This document shows, in pieces, positions 8,605-18,335 of a stretch of DNA of 64,000 nt. The translations under genes and the position numbers were made by a program. Each line of letters begins with the position of its first letter. Within the stretch, counting starts at the first letter, position 1. Location: NCBI RefSeq assembly GCF_030409805.1, contig NZ_JAUFQP010000016.1:62001-126000 (forward strand). Reading direction: 5' to 3'. Under the pieces are notes generated by a model, which searched no databases, was not told where the DNA came from, and saw only the letters and a list, made by a program, of their open reading frames with translations. Source of the DNA: Algibacter miyuki. GTDB taxonomy: Bacteria > Bacteroidota > Bacteroidia > Flavobacteriales > Flavobacteriaceae.

Positions 8605-8760
8605 GGGCGTTACCACAAGGGTCGGGCTTTCCGCTGTATCTTTTTAAAAATCACGGTCATTATAAGAAAACAATTCTTGAAAAAATTAAAATGTTGATTA
8701 TCAAATCAAGTTCGTTTTTTTATCATTTTAAAAAGGATGCCGCATCAATCCCTAACGCAA
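8605..8760 (+). repeat. Structured interspersed repeat, copy 1 (GGGCGTTACC...CCCTAACGC)
   Basis: The element opens with GGGCGTTACC, continues with AAGGGTCGGGCTTTCCGCT and ends in ATCAATCCCTAACGC. The outer GCGTTA and TAACGC form an inverted repeat, and an inner arm ATCTTTTTAAAA pairs with TTTTAAAAAGGAT. It fills the gap between two minus-strand genes. The same outer and shoulder sequences recur in opposite orientation at 62264-62366 with a different inner hairpin. I remember similar elements from other flavobacterial genomes, but that is memory only. Confidence 0.7.
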
Positions 8761-8761
8761 G

Positions 8762-8989
8762 TTATTCGTCGTATTTGGCAACTTCGGCATCATAAAAAGC
8801 TGTAGCTTCTTTAATCGCTTGTTCTGTTTCAGTCTCTAATTCATCCTGATCATCAGCATCAAAATCCTCAAACCATTCCACTTCATCATCTTCAAGATTG
8901 ATTATAAATCTTGGAAATTCTGTATGTATCACGAAAATAGCGTTCGGATATTCTGTATTATCACCTAATATAAATTTTGGAAGTGTCAT
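8762..8989 (-). CDS. Small acidic protein, hypothetical (75 aa)
   Basis: 75 residues, very acidic: the central and C-terminal part contains runs such as EDDEVEWFEDFDADDQDELE. The N-terminus (MTLPKFILGDNTEYPNAIFVIHTEFPRFIINL) looks like a short beta-sheet. It has no signal peptide and no membrane segment. I recall close relatives as uncharacterised flavobacterial proteins but know no function. The stop codon lies directly next to the structured repeat at 8605-8760. Confidence 0.65.
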   Translation of the reverse strand: MTLPKFILGDNTEYPNAIFVIHTEFPRFIINLEDDEVEWFEDFDADDQDELETETEQAIKEATAFYDAEVAKYDE

Positions 8990-9073
8990 GTTTTATTGGT
9001 TGTTAGTTATGTATTATGGTTGTATGGTTTTAGCTATTTGCTAAATACTGCGACTGTAAAATGAATATGCCTA

Positions 9074-10456
9074 TTACATACCACCGTTCGACAAAATTAA
9101 TCTTTTTGTTAAATAATTGAACCTTATATATAATAAAATAGAAGCCGAAGTTAGCCCTGCTAATAATCCTAGCCAAATTCCGAAGCTTCCATAAGCATCT
9201 TCCGATCCAAAATACCAACTCACTGGAAAACCTATAATCCAATATGAAATAAAAACTAAAATCATCGGTATTTTAACATCTTGCAAGCCACGTAGTGCGC
9301 CTAGAAATACCACTTGTATACTATCACTTATTTGAAAAATAGCAGCAGCAATCATTAATTTTGATGCTATATTAATTACTTCTGTATTATCAACTAAATT
9401 TTTAACGTCGTCTAAGTCAACATAAAGTCTAGGTAAATAATCGTGTAAAATAAAAAACATAATGGCAAAACCGAAAGCAATAATTACTCCTAGCAGGAAA
9501 ATAGAAAGAGCAATACGACGCAAATCAACATATTTTTTTAAGCCTTTTTGGTTTCCAACGCGTACCATACAAGCCACGCTTAATCCCATGGCTACCATAA
9601 ATGTCATAGACGATAGATTTAGAGCAATTTGATTTGCCGCTTGCGGATTTTTTCCTAGTAAACCACTTAACCAAATGGCCGAAGTAAAAATAGCTACTTC
9701 AAAAAACATTTGCATCGCACTTGGAGTACCAAGGTTGATAATTTTTTTTAGCATTAATTTATCAAGTACAAAAAGCTTAATATTAGTAACATAGTTTTTA
9801 GATTTTTCTCTGCCTTTCAATAAAAACCATAAATACCAAACCATGATAAGACGGGAAACTAAAGTACCGTAAGCGGCACCAACAATCCCCATTTCTGGGA
9901 AACCGAATTTTCCAAAAATTAATAAATAGTTCAATAATACATTTACTAAATTGGCTGCAATAGTTGCATACATCGGGAATTTAGTTAGCGATAAACCATC
10001 ACTAAATTGTTTAAAACCTTGAAAAACAATTAAGGGTATTAATGAAAAAGCTACCAAATCTAAATACGGAATTGCCAATTCCACAACCTCAATAGGTTGT
10101 TTCATTAAATACATCAATGGTTTAGCAAAAAATACCATTAGAAAAAGTAAGACTCCTAAAACGGTGCATAAAAACAAGCCATGCTTAAAAGACGACTTCC
10201 CTTTTATAAAATCTTGTTCTGCATCTGCCTCTGCAATTAACGGCGTAATAGCTGTAGAAAAACCAATACCTAAAGACATAGCAATAAACATAAAACTATT
10301 GCCTAAAGAAACAGCAGCTAGTTCGGCAGTACCAAGTTGCCCTACCATAATGTTATCAATAAAACTAACAAAGGTATGCCCAAGCATACCTAGCATCACT
10401 GGTGCAGCCAGTTGCCAATTGTATTTAAACTCCTTAGTATAATCTCGTAATATCAT
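9074..10456 (-). CDS. MATE-family multidrug/Na+ efflux transporter
   Basis: 460 residues with about 12 transmembrane helices in two halves, as expected for MATE transporters. The N-terminal 'QLAAPVMLGMLGHTFVSFIDNIMVGQLGTAELAAVSL' region (about residues 15-52) is the classic NorM/DinF signature, and 'QMFFEVAIF' in the second half is also typical. It probably exports cationic compounds in exchange for Na+ or H+; the substrate cannot be read from sequence. It appears to be monocistronic. Confidence 0.9.
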   Translation of the reverse strand: MILRDYTKEFKYNWQLAAPVMLGMLGHTFVSFIDNIMVGQLGTAELAAVSLGNSFMFIAMSLGIGFSTAITPLIAEADAEQDFIKGKSSFKHGLFLCTVLGVLLFLMVFFAKPLMYLMKQPIEVVELAIPYLDLVAFSLIPLIVFQGFKQFSDGLSLTKFPMYATIAANLVNVLLNYLLIFGKFGFPEMGIVGAAYGTLVSRLIMVWYLWFLLKGREKSKNYVTNIKLFVLDKLMLKKIINLGTPSAMQMFFEVAIFTSAIWLSGLLGKNPQAANQIALNLSSMTFMVAMGLSVACMVRVGNQKGLKKYVDLRRIALSIFLLGVIIAFGFAIMFFILHDYLPRLYVDLDDVKNLVDNTEVINIASKLMIAAAIFQISDSIQVVFLGALRGLQDVKIPMILVFISYWIIGFPVSWYFGSEDAYGSFGIWLGLLAGLTSASILLYIRFNYLTKRLILSNGGM

Positions 10457-10567
10457 TTGGCAAAAGTAGTATCTTATGTTTTCTTTTTAGCCATTTTAAT
10501 CGCTTATTTTTATGAAGAACTCACACTTTTTTTTAAGAAAGTAGTATTTCTAAAGCCTATAAATATA

Positions 10568-11509
10568 CTACAAATTAGACACGTTAACTTTTGCGCTTTC
10601 AAACTCTGATATGATCTCTGAAACAATATCTGCAACGGGTTTTATATCGTGAATTAAGCCTGCTACTTGTCCTATTTCGAGTTCTCCAGCTTCTAAATCG
10701 CCTTCAAACATGCCTTTTTTAGAACGCCCTCTACCAAGTAAAGTTTTTAATTCCTCGACTGTTGGAGTCGTTTTGTACAACGCCTGTACTTCATTATAAA
10801 AAGCGTTTTTTATCAGTCTTACCGGTGCTAATTCTTTCAACGTTAATTGGGTGTCTCCTTCTTTAGCACTGACTACAACATCTTTAAAAGATTGATGTGC
10901 AGAACTTTCTGTACTGGCCACAAATCGGCTTCCTATTTGCACACCATCGGCACCTAAAATCATGGTGGCCAACATAGCTTTTCCGGTAGCAATACCCCCT
11001 GCAGCAATTAACGGAACACGAACATGTTCTTTCACCATAGGAATAAGTGTTAAGGTGGTTGTTTCATCACGACCGTTATGTCCGCCGGCTTCAAAACCTT
11101 CAGCAACAATGGCGTCTACACCTGCTTCTTGAGCCTTTAAAGCAAACTTTACCGAACTTACTACATGCACAACGGTAATTCCTTTTTCTTGCAACCAATG
11201 TGTCCAAGTTTTAGGGTTTCCAGCGGAAGTAAATACGATTTTAACACCTTCTTCAACAATAATATCCATGATTTCTTGAATATTAGGATATAGCATGGGC
11301 ACATTAACACCAAATGGTTTTTGTGTTGCTTTTTTACATTTCTGGATATGTTCGCGTAGCACTTCAGGATACATTGACCCTGCTCCTATTAAACCCAAAA
11401 TACCTGAATTACTGGATGCGGAGGCTAAACGCCATCCGCTATTCCAGATCATTCCTGCTTGAATAATAGGATATTCAATTTTAAAAAGTGTGGTAATTCT
11501 ATTAGACAT
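10568..11509 (-). CDS. NAD(P)H-dependent flavin oxidoreductase / nitronate monooxygenase family
   Basis: 313 residues forming a TIM barrel with FMN-binding signatures: 'PIIQAGMIWNSGWRLASASSN' near the N-terminus, 'PFGVNVPM' (about 83-90), 'GFEAGGHNGRDETTT' with the His-Gly phosphate site, and 'AAGGIATG' plus 'GADGVQIGSRF'. This family includes 2-nitropropane dioxygenase and FabK-like enoyl reductases. The AGGH motif supports nitronate monooxygenase, but the substrate is uncertain. The ATG shares one base with the stop codon of the upstream subtilase gene, so the two are translationally coupled. Confidence 0.85.
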   Translation of the reverse strand: MSNRITTLFKIEYPIIQAGMIWNSGWRLASASSNSGILGLIGAGSMYPEVLREHIQKCKKATQKPFGVNVPMLYPNIQEIMDIIVEEGVKIVFTSAGNPKTWTHWLQEKGITVVHVVSSVKFALKAQEAGVDAIVAEGFEAGGHNGRDETTTLTLIPMVKEHVRVPLIAAGGIATGKAMLATMILGADGVQIGSRFVASTESSAHQSFKDVVVSAKEGDTQLTLKELAPVRLIKNAFYNEVQALYKTTPTVEELKTLLGRGRSKKGMFEGDLEAGELEIGQVAGLIHDIKPVADIVSEIISEFESAKVNVSNL

Positions 11510-13179
11510 TATTGTTTTATCAATCGGAATGTATTTATTTCTTTTGGCGTTTCAACCTTCAAAATATAAACACCTTTAATAAGTGTTGTAGTATCTATGG
11601 GATTGCTCTTGTTAGAAATTACGTATGTACTGATACGTTTTCCTAAAATATTAAAAAGACTCAACGTTGCACCATCAATTTGCGCTGGTAATTGCACTTG
11701 AAATTGATTTTCGATAGGATTGGGATAGACCTGAATTTCTGAAATATTACTTACATTATCTGTCGCTAACGGATAGATTTTATTAAAAACCATTTCAAAA
11801 TCTGGAATACCATGTCCCATCATAAAATCGGGAGTTTCATATTGAGAACTTGATTCTCTAATATAATCCATAAGTTCTAGGTTAGTCAAATCTGGAAAAA
11901 CTTGCCATAAACAAGCTACACCTCCTGCCAAAATAGGTGAACTAAATGACGTTCCGCTCGTTGTTCCAATAGCATCATTATCTTTAATAACATATACATT
12001 TGCGCCTTGCGCTACAACATCAGGCTTAATAGTAGATTGATAACCGGTTCCTGCTGAACTAAACATGGCATAATCACCTTTATAATCAACTGCACCAATG
12101 GTAAGTGTATTTGGAGCATCGGCTGGTGCACCAATACTAGCCCCCCAAGCGTTTCCTGCAGCGGTTACTAATAAAAGTCCTTTTTCAAAAGCGATGTTTG
12201 CCCCTTGCGTGATAAAAGCGGTTTTTCCGTCCATAGCACTTTCATTATAGTCATATTTGCTACCTGGATCAAAATCATCATAACCGAGCGATGTATTAAT
12301 GATATCAACACCTAAACTATCGGCACGCTCAACGGCTTCAACCCAGTAACTTTCTTCAACTGGATTTTCATCGTTACTATCTTCAGTTATATATAGATAA
12401 TACGAGGCATCTGGAGCTGTGCCTACATAATATTTTTTAGCAACATCATCATTAAAATATCCCGCCATAGCGCTTAAAACGTGCGTACCATGGTCGGTAA
12501 ATGTATTGGTGTACACATCATTATCTCGGTTTACAAAATCATAATCGTCAATAATATGGCCATCATTCCGAAGCTTTTCAAAGCCTTTCATGGTATTTAC
12601 GTTTGGAAATCCACCATCCATAATAGCAATTGTAACACCCGAACCGGTATAACCTTCTTGGTGTAATTTATCGCCATTAAACATTTCAATTTGATTGGCA
12701 GCATTACCGTAATCGTAAGTTGTTACCACGGTTTCAAACTTGGAAGTCTGTTTTTTATTTTCGCCTTTGAACGTGATATTTTTAGATCTATCAGCAAAAA
12801 CAACTTTGTCTATAAACTCTTTTTGAGGCGTTAATAAACTTTCTTGTGAGTTAAGCAACGCATCTATATCGCATTTTTTTCCGCGGACATGTACCGCATT
12901 AGACCATTTAGATTTGGCCATAACGGTAATTCCTGTGGCATTTTTAAGTGCTGAAATATACTTTTCGTTAATCGGAACATCACGTTCATCAATAACAACA
13001 TTATGGCGGTTTTTCCTATCGATCGCTTTTTGAGTAAGCATCGAAATGGGATTAGCGAGATAAGTTGTAACATTTGCTTTATCAGACAAATAAAGCCAAG
13101 CTTCTTCTGTTTCTGCTTCTTGAGCAGAAATACTGAATGAAAAAGCCATTAAATAGAGAGGGAGGACTACTTTTTTCAT
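11509..13179 (-). CDS. S8 subtilisin-like protease with T9SS sorting domain
   Basis: 556 residues from the ATG at 13179, which gives a good signal peptide (MKKVVLPLYLMAFSFSISAQ). An inhibitor-like prodomain (about 25-150) precedes the catalytic domain. The triad is visible as D188 (IAIMDGG), H230 (DHGTHV) and S411 (GTSFSSP), with oxyanion N343 (AAGN). The last ~75 residues form a type IX secretion sorting domain (VYPNPIENQF ... LIKGVYILKVE ... FRLIKQ). The product is probably exported through the outer membrane by T9SS. A longer frame to 13227 would put extra residues ahead of the signal peptide and overlap mnmA, so it was not used. Confidence 0.92.
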   Translation of the reverse strand: MKKVVLPLYLMAFSFSISAQEAETEEAWLYLSDKANVTTYLANPISMLTQKAIDRKNRHNVVIDERDVPINEKYISALKNATGITVMAKSKWSNAVHVRGKKCDIDALLNSQESLLTPQKEFIDKVVFADRSKNITFKGENKKQTSKFETVVTTYDYGNAANQIEMFNGDKLHQEGYTGSGVTIAIMDGGFPNVNTMKGFEKLRNDGHIIDDYDFVNRDNDVYTNTFTDHGTHVLSAMAGYFNDDVAKKYYVGTAPDASYYLYITEDSNDENPVEESYWVEAVERADSLGVDIINTSLGYDDFDPGSKYDYNESAMDGKTAFITQGANIAFEKGLLLVTAAGNAWGASIGAPADAPNTLTIGAVDYKGDYAMFSSAGTGYQSTIKPDVVAQGANVYVIKDNDAIGTTSGTSFSSPILAGGVACLWQVFPDLTNLELMDYIRESSSQYETPDFMMGHGIPDFEMVFNKIYPLATDNVSNISEIQVYPNPIENQFQVQLPAQIDGATLSLFNILGKRISTYVISNKSNPIDTTTLIKGVYILKVETPKEINTFRLIKQ

Positions 13180-13204
13180 GGAAATTAATTTTAGTTGGTG
13201 TAAG

Positions 13205-14392
13205 TTACGAAATAACCCCCGAACCAACTAACTCGTCTCCTAAATACCATGCAACAAATTGGCCTTCTGTAATGGCCGATTGTGGATTTTCAAATTCCAC
13301 ATACATCCCTGTTGCTACTTTATGTAACGTTGCTTTCTCTAAGGCTTGTCTGTATCGAATTCTAGCCATTACCTCTAAGGTTTCCCCTATTTGTAGTTCT
13401 AAATCTTTGCGAATCCAATGTAACTCGGCATTCGTGACAAAAAGAGCACTTTTATATAATCCCGGATGTGCTTTACCTTGCCCCGTGTAAATTACATTTT
13501 CATTCACATCAGTATCTATAACAAATAGTGGTTCTATGGTGCCTCCAACACCTAAACCTTTCCGTTGTCCTTTTGTAAAATAATGCGCTCCTTGATGTTT
13601 ACCTACAATTTTTCCGTGCTCTAATTTATAATCTAATTTTCGAGATAAATAGTGCAGTTTTTCTTCCGTAGAAGAGAAATTTTGTTCTGTTTCTTGGTAT
13701 AATGCTTGTTCCTTCGGAATTTCAACAATAACACCTTCTTTGGGTTTTAATTGCTGTTGAAGAAACTCAGGCAACTTCACTTTTCCTATAAAACAAAGGC
13801 CTTGAGAATCTTTTTTATCAGCAGTTACCAAGTCTAATTCCATGGCAATTTCTCGAACTTCAGGTTTTGTTAATTCACCAATAGGAAATAACGATTTTGA
13901 AAGTTGTTCCTGAGATAATTGACATAAAAAATACGATTGATCTTTATTATCATCCACACCAGCAAGCAGCTGAAATACATCATTCCCTTCCTTTTCAATC
14001 GTGCCTTTACGACAATAATGACCCGTTGCGACAAAATCGGCACCTAAATCTAAAGCGATTTTCATAAACACATCAAACTTAATCTCTCTGTTACAAAGTA
14101 CATCTGGGTTTGGTGTGCGCCCTTTTTCGTATTCATTGAACATATAATCGACAATACGCTCCTTATATTCTTCGCTTAAATCTACGGTTTGAAACGGAAT
14201 CCCCAATTTTTCGGCTACCAACATAGCATCGTTACTATCATCTAACCATGGACATTCGTTGGAAATAGTTACCGTATCATCGTGCCAATTTTTCATGAAT
14301 AACCCAATAACCTCGTAACCTTGCTCCTTTAATAAATGGGCCGCAACGCTAGAATCTACACCACCTGAAAGCCCTATTACAACTCGTTTCAT
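13205..14392 (-). CDS. mnmA: tRNA-specific 2-thiouridylase MnmA
   Basis: 395 residues. MnmA uses ATP and a relayed sulfur to thiolate C2 of the wobble uridine in tRNA Lys, Glu and Gln. The PP-loop GLSGGVDSS is at residues 7-15. The two catalytic cysteines are C100 ([12 protein letters not shown]) and C200 (DSQGLCFIG). The C-terminal beta-barrel contains '[10 protein letters not shown]'. Length and motifs match the family. It is the first gene of a run with the subtilase (25 bp downstream) and the flavin oxidoreductase; this grouping has no obvious functional logic. Confidence 0.95.
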   Translation of the reverse strand: MKRVVIGLSGGVDSSVAAHLLKEQGYEVIGLFMKNWHDDTVTISNECPWLDDSNDAMLVAEKLGIPFQTVDLSEEYKERIVDYMFNEYEKGRTPNPDVLCNREIKFDVFMKIALDLGADFVATGHYCRKGTIEKEGNDVFQLLAGVDDNKDQSYFLCQLSQEQLSKSLFPIGELTKPEVREIAMELDLVTADKKDSQGLCFIGKVKLPEFLQQQLKPKEGVIVEIPKEQALYQETEQNFSSTEEKLHYLSRKLDYKLEHGKIVGKHQGAHYFTKGQRKGLGVGGTIEPLFVIDTDVNENVIYTGQGKAHPGLYKSALFVTNAELHWIRKDLELQIGETLEVMARIRYRQALEKATLHKVATGMYVEFENPQSAITEGQFVAWYLGDELVGSGVIS

Positions 14393-14602
14393 ATCTGTTT
14401 TATATATAAATACCGTCTCACCAAACCATTAAATTTTTAAAAATTAATCGCTGTGATTGGATATATGTCGTATTAAAAAAATTAGTTTACAAAGGTAGGA
14501 ATAATGGATTGTATTTACCCGCTTTTTAGATTCCTAGTTTTATGAAGTAGACGTTAAAAAAATGTTTAAATATGGCACTCAATTTTTATTGATTTGAACA
14601 CC

Positions 14603-15304
14603 TTATTTTTTAACGTATTGGGGTTTATAAGTGAAATCTTTTTCTTCAATAAGTTTTCCGTTTTCGTAATATTTCCAAACACCATCTTTTTTACCATTTT
14701 TGTATTGCCCCTCGATTAACAGTTCTCCTTTTGAATTGTAAATTTTTGATGGACCATGAATTAGTCCTTCTTTATAAATAAAGGATTTTAAAACCACTTT
14801 ATTTTCCGAATACCAAAACGATTCTCCGTCTAATTTACCCGCAGTATAGTTTTGCCTTTCAGCCACTTCGCCATTTTTATAATACACTAGACGTTCGCCA
14901 GTTAATGCTCCTTCATTATCAAAATGTTCTAAAATCAATAAATTATTCGAAGCTTGCTGATAATATTTCCAAGTACCAATGTAGGTTTTACCATCCATAG
15001 CACCTTCACTAATAATTTTTCCTGTGGAAGATAAAAAAGTAACCTGAGTTATATTATTTTCTTTGTTAAATTGCTTTGTTGCCGACAAAACAGGCTTGTT
15101 TTTTACGTTTTTATAAAATTTAAAAAGGCCGACTTCTTTACCGTGTAAAAATGCGCCTTCATAGCGAATAACTTCGGAATTTTCAAAATTCTTTTTCCAT
15201 ACACCGTGGCGCTTTCCTGTATTATCTAATTGATTAATGTCTTGAGCTGAAACCCCTGACGCAGTTAGTAAAAAGGATAATACGGCTATATTTAAAAACT
15301 TCAT
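14603..15304 (-). CDS. Secreted MORN/YwqK-type repeat protein
   Basis: 233 residues with a signal peptide (about 1-20, ending VSAQ). The rest is a tandem array of YwqK-like repeats, each of the form 'G.....YKNGK..G.W.YY.NG' (for example 'IEGQYKNGKKDGVWKYYENG'). These repeats build a beta-sheet surface. In Bacteroidetes such proteins are usually periplasmic or outer-membrane and uncharacterised. The 'antitoxin YwqK' label used by annotation pipelines is not supported by any toxin gene here. Confidence 0.78.
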   Translation of the reverse strand: MKFLNIAVLSFLLTASGVSAQDINQLDNTGKRHGVWKKNFENSEVIRYEGAFLHGKEVGLFKFYKNVKNKPVLSATKQFNKENNITQVTFLSSTGKIISEGAMDGKTYIGTWKYYQQASNNLLILEHFDNEGALTGERLVYYKNGEVAERQNYTAGKLDGESFWYSENKVVLKSFIYKEGLIHGPSKIYNSKGELLIEGQYKNGKKDGVWKYYENGKLIEEKDFTYKPQYVKK

Positions 15305-15448
15305 ACTTATAATTTAATTTTGAAATGATCCTTAGAAAACAACTTACTACTTATTTTTTCTGAAAAGAATTAAGAAACCTCCTAAGCTAATTTGACAACG
15401 AAATTATTGCTTTCAAATTGTTTATAGCAATTACATTGCCAAATATTT

Positions 15449-17026
15449 TTAGTTTTTTGAGATATCGTCTAAAATCCAATCTAATTCGGGGTCTTTATCC
15501 GTAAGAAGATCATTAATTGTTGGTAGAATTTCTTTATCTGGTTTAATGCCAAAACCATCTGGGTTTTGTTTATAAGGCGCTTCAATTTGCATTAAACCCA
15601 TCCGAACCTTTAGTTTAGACTCTGGTAACTCATAAATTTTGTACAAGCCAGCAACGCAACCATTATAGGCGCCACCCGTTTCTTCGCCAACAAAAAAGGC
15701 TCTTTTTGTCGCTTTTAAATGAGTAGATAGTAATGCAGATGCCGAAAATGAATTCCCGTTAATTAACACATATAAATTAGCTTTATAATTGAGTTTATTA
15801 GGTTGCTTTTCTTTGGTGTATGGAAATTTATAATATAAGTTTTCATCCTGTTTTTTGGTTTTCAAAAGGTTTTCTATAGCTACAAAAGGTGTTGCTAAAA
15901 CACCAAATACCAAGCCAGAAACAGACTTAGAATTATTAACCAAACCAGGTAAAAAGGAAGTTCGACTATTTACTTGGCTAGCTGCCATAAATGTGTAATT
16001 ATTTTTGGTTAAATAGCTGTATAAATAATTTATTTCGGCAATACGCCCACCACCATTATCTCTTAAATCAAGAATGAAATTTTTAGTTTTAGCCGAATCT
16101 AATTTTTTAAAACTTTCTTTATAAAATTTACGATAGTTACCATTATTAAATCCTCGAATTTTCATGTACGCCGTAGCGCTATCAGTTCCTATAAAATTAA
16201 AGTTTCGAGTATATTCATTTTTGCTCGCAATATACCCTTGTCTCCTATTCTTTTTACGCTTATTTTTAGCGCGTAGCCGTTGTTTTTGTTTTTCTTCCTT
16301 AGAAGGTTTTACAACTTTCTTTTTCACTAAAGAATCATTTTTTTTCTCTTTATCTTCTTTTGAAATGCGTTTGTACAATTTTACAAAAACGGAATCCTTT
16401 AATTTAAAATGAACCTTCAAACTATCAATATATCCTTTGTCCTTATAATAAAAACTGGTAAATCGTGGCCCAACATAACGGTTATGCAGCGTTTGATTAT
16501 AACCATCGGAAGCAAAGCGTGTTTTATAGGTTTTAATTAATTTGGAAACCTGTTCATTCTCGATTTTTAAAACTTCCGATCCCACAACCATTGAATCCTT
16601 TCCGCGCGTTTTTAAAACCCAAAGCTTGTCGTTAATATAGTCGAATTCTAATTTATTAAACTCAAAATTAAGTTCCTTTAATGCCTTTATGTCTCGTTTT
16701 GTAAAATGTTTTGATGCCGATCCCAACGCCACATGGCCTTGTTTTACTTCTGAAATTACGGGTGCAAGTTTTTTATAAAAATCACGTGAGTTTATCCGTG
16801 TTTTAATGGATTGCTTTAAACTATCGAATTTAAAATCTAAATCGGTTTTGGATATGTATTGATATAATTTTGGATGGTGTTTTTTCAATTGAAAATATAC
16901 GCGATCTACATCATTCCGAAGCACGTCTGGTGTATGAAGCGTTGCTATTTGTTCGTTATGTTTTTTAACGCTGACACAAGATGTAAATTGAATCAATACT
17001 ATTAAAATCACTAAAATTTTCTGCAT
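15449..17026 (-). CDS. S41-family peptidase lipoprotein (tail-specific protease type)
   Basis: 525 residues. A lipobox (IQFTSC, Cys about residue 17) anchors the protein. The TSPc catalytic core shows 'FILDLRDNGGGR' (about 318-329), the nucleophile region 'LINGNSFSASALLS' and 'FVGEETGGAYNG'. The family cleaves C-termini of extracytoplasmic proteins with a Ser-Lys dyad. A strongly basic, charged insert of about 50 residues (roughly 225-275, with KEKKNDSLVKKKVV and KNKRKKNRRQ) interrupts the region before the core and is unusual. The PDZ domain is not obvious. Confidence 0.82.
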   Translation of the reverse strand: MQKILVILIVLIQFTSCVSVKKHNEQIATLHTPDVLRNDVDRVYFQLKKHHPKLYQYISKTDLDFKFDSLKQSIKTRINSRDFYKKLAPVISEVKQGHVALGSASKHFTKRDIKALKELNFEFNKLEFDYINDKLWVLKTRGKDSMVVGSEVLKIENEQVSKLIKTYKTRFASDGYNQTLHNRYVGPRFTSFYYKDKGYIDSLKVHFKLKDSVFVKLYKRISKEDKEKKNDSLVKKKVVKPSKEEKQKQRLRAKNKRKKNRRQGYIASKNEYTRNFNFIGTDSATAYMKIRGFNNGNYRKFYKESFKKLDSAKTKNFILDLRDNGGGRIAEINYLYSYLTKNNYTFMAASQVNSRTSFLPGLVNNSKSVSGLVFGVLATPFVAIENLLKTKKQDENLYYKFPYTKEKQPNKLNYKANLYVLINGNSFSASALLSTHLKATKRAFFVGEETGGAYNGCVAGLYKIYELPESKLKVRMGLMQIEAPYKQNPDGFGIKPDKEILPTINDLLTDKDPELDWILDDISKN

Positions 17027-17267
17027 AAAAGGGCTTTATGTGTACTAAGAGAAATCTTACTATATATCACCTTATAACTATTCCACATCAAAAATGTTTT
17101 ATTTGCATAAATCTATTTCATAAAAAGAGTCTCATCTTCCTGTGAAATACTAGTTAAATTGAGGTGATTATGATTTTCTTCTGATTATTTATTTTATCAC
17201 TATGTAAAAGTAATCGATTTTTTCAATCTTACTAAAATTAAAAAAGTGAATGACTTAATAATTTTTG

Positions 17268-17275
17268 TAATTTTG
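17268..17275 (+). promoter_or_regulatory. -7 box directly before smpB
   Basis: TAATTTTG matches TAnnTTTG exactly. Its last base is only 6 bp before the ATG at 17282, so a transcript from this site would be nearly or completely leaderless. Confidence 0.45.
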
Positions 17276-17281
17276 TTCACC

Positions 17282-17740
17282 ATGCAAAAAAACATAAACA
17301 TACAGAATAAAAAAGCACGCTTTCTATACGAGATTTTAGATAAATACACGGCGGGCATTGTGCTTACAGGAACCGAAATTAAATCCATAAGAAACAGTCG
17401 CGCATCTATTGCCGAAAGTTTTTGCGAATTTAACGAGGCTGGCGAGCTTTTTGCTATAAATATGAATATTGAAGAATATATTTATGGTAATTATTACAAC
17501 CATAGGCCTAAAGCAGAGCGTAAACTTTTACTGAATAAAAAAGAATTAAAAAAACTGAATAAAGAAGTGCAAAACACTGGACTTACTATTATTCCGTTAC
17601 GTTTATTTATTAATGAAAAAGGTTATGCTAAACTCGTTATCGCTCTTGCAAAAGGTAAAAAATTGTATGACAAGCGAGAAACGATGAAAGACCGCGATAA
17701 CAAACGTAGTTTAGATAGAATTAAGAAAATTTATAAATAG
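17282..17740 (+). CDS. smpB: SsrA-binding protein SmpB
   Basis: 152 residues from the ATG at 17282 ([16 protein letters not shown]). SmpB binds tmRNA and positions it in stalled ribosomes for trans-translation. Family motifs seen are '[13 protein letters not shown]' with the conserved Glu, 'RASIAESF', '[11 protein letters not shown]', '[11 protein letters not shown]' and the C-terminal basic tail '[14 protein letters not shown]'. A frame start at 17246 would add a hydrophobic leader foreign to SmpB and is rejected. A -7 box sits immediately upstream. The tmRNA gene itself was not found in this window. Confidence 0.95.
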   Translation: MQKNINIQNKKARFLYEILDKYTAGIVLTGTEIKSIRNSRASIAESFCEFNEAGELFAINMNIEEYIYGNYYNHRPKAERKLLLNKKELKKLNKEVQNTGLTIIPLRLFINEKGYAKLVIALAKGKKLYDKRETMKDRDNKRSLDRIKKIYK

Positions 17741-17746
17741 ATTATA

Positions 17747-18283
17747 ATGAAAAAACAGCTTTTAGTACTTTTTTTATGTGCCATGACCACTTTTGCTAAT
17801 GCACAAAAACCAAAGGAAGAAGAAAAAGAAATTGATTATTCTGAAAATGTAGCCACCATTGAAAATATTGTAGCTTCATTTTATAGTTCTATTTCTGGCA
17901 AAGTTGACGAGCAACGTAATTGGAAGTTGTTTAAACTGCTATTTAGAGGTGATGCTAAATTAATTCCTGCTGGAAAAAATAATGAAGGTGAATACCAAGT
18001 GAGCTATCTAAAACCTGCCGATTATATTAAAAACTCTGGAAAATGGCTTGTTGCAAATGGCTTTATTGAAAAGGAAGTTAACCGCGAAGTCGATGTTTTT
18101 GGCAAAATGGCTCATGTTTTTAGTACGTATGAAGGTTACACAAGCGACAGTGATGAAGAACCATCTCTTCGAGGTATTAATAGTTTTCAGTTAGCACATG
18201 ATGGTGAACGTTGGTGGATTGTGAATGTTTTCTGGACTCAAGAAACTTACATCCATCCTATTCCATCTCGATATTTGAAATAA
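17747..18283 (+). CDS. Secreted NTF2-like (SnoaL-type) protein
   Basis: 178 residues with a signal peptide (about 1-19, FANAQ). The mature domain starts with a helix 'IENIVASFYSSISGK' followed by 'RNWKLFKLLF' and ends with strands 'GKMAHVFSTYEGY' and 'GERWWIVNVFW'. This is the helix plus curved sheet pattern of NTF2-like domains. It could be a small-molecule binding or enzyme domain in the periplasm. It follows smpB by 6 bp and may be cotranscribed with it. Confidence 0.7.
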   Translation: MKKQLLVLFLCAMTTFANAQKPKEEEKEIDYSENVATIENIVASFYSSISGKVDEQRNWKLFKLLFRGDAKLIPAGKNNEGEYQVSYLKPADYIKNSGKWLVANGFIEKEVNREVDVFGKMAHVFSTYEGYTSDSDEEPSLRGINSFQLAHDGERWWIVNVFWTQETYIHPIPSRYLK

Positions 18284-18335
18284 TTTATTCTTTCATCGAA
18301 AATAGCGTTGGTTTTGATACTTAAACTTTAGGCCA

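Noticed and set aside
8487..8795. Plus-strand frame across the repeat at 8.6 kb
   Set aside because: It overlaps the start of the PAP2 gene and the structured repeat, and has no protein-like composition.
14603..15304. Toxin-antitoxin module (YwqK label)
   Set aside because: The protein is a secreted MORN-type repeat protein and no toxin-like gene is adjacent.
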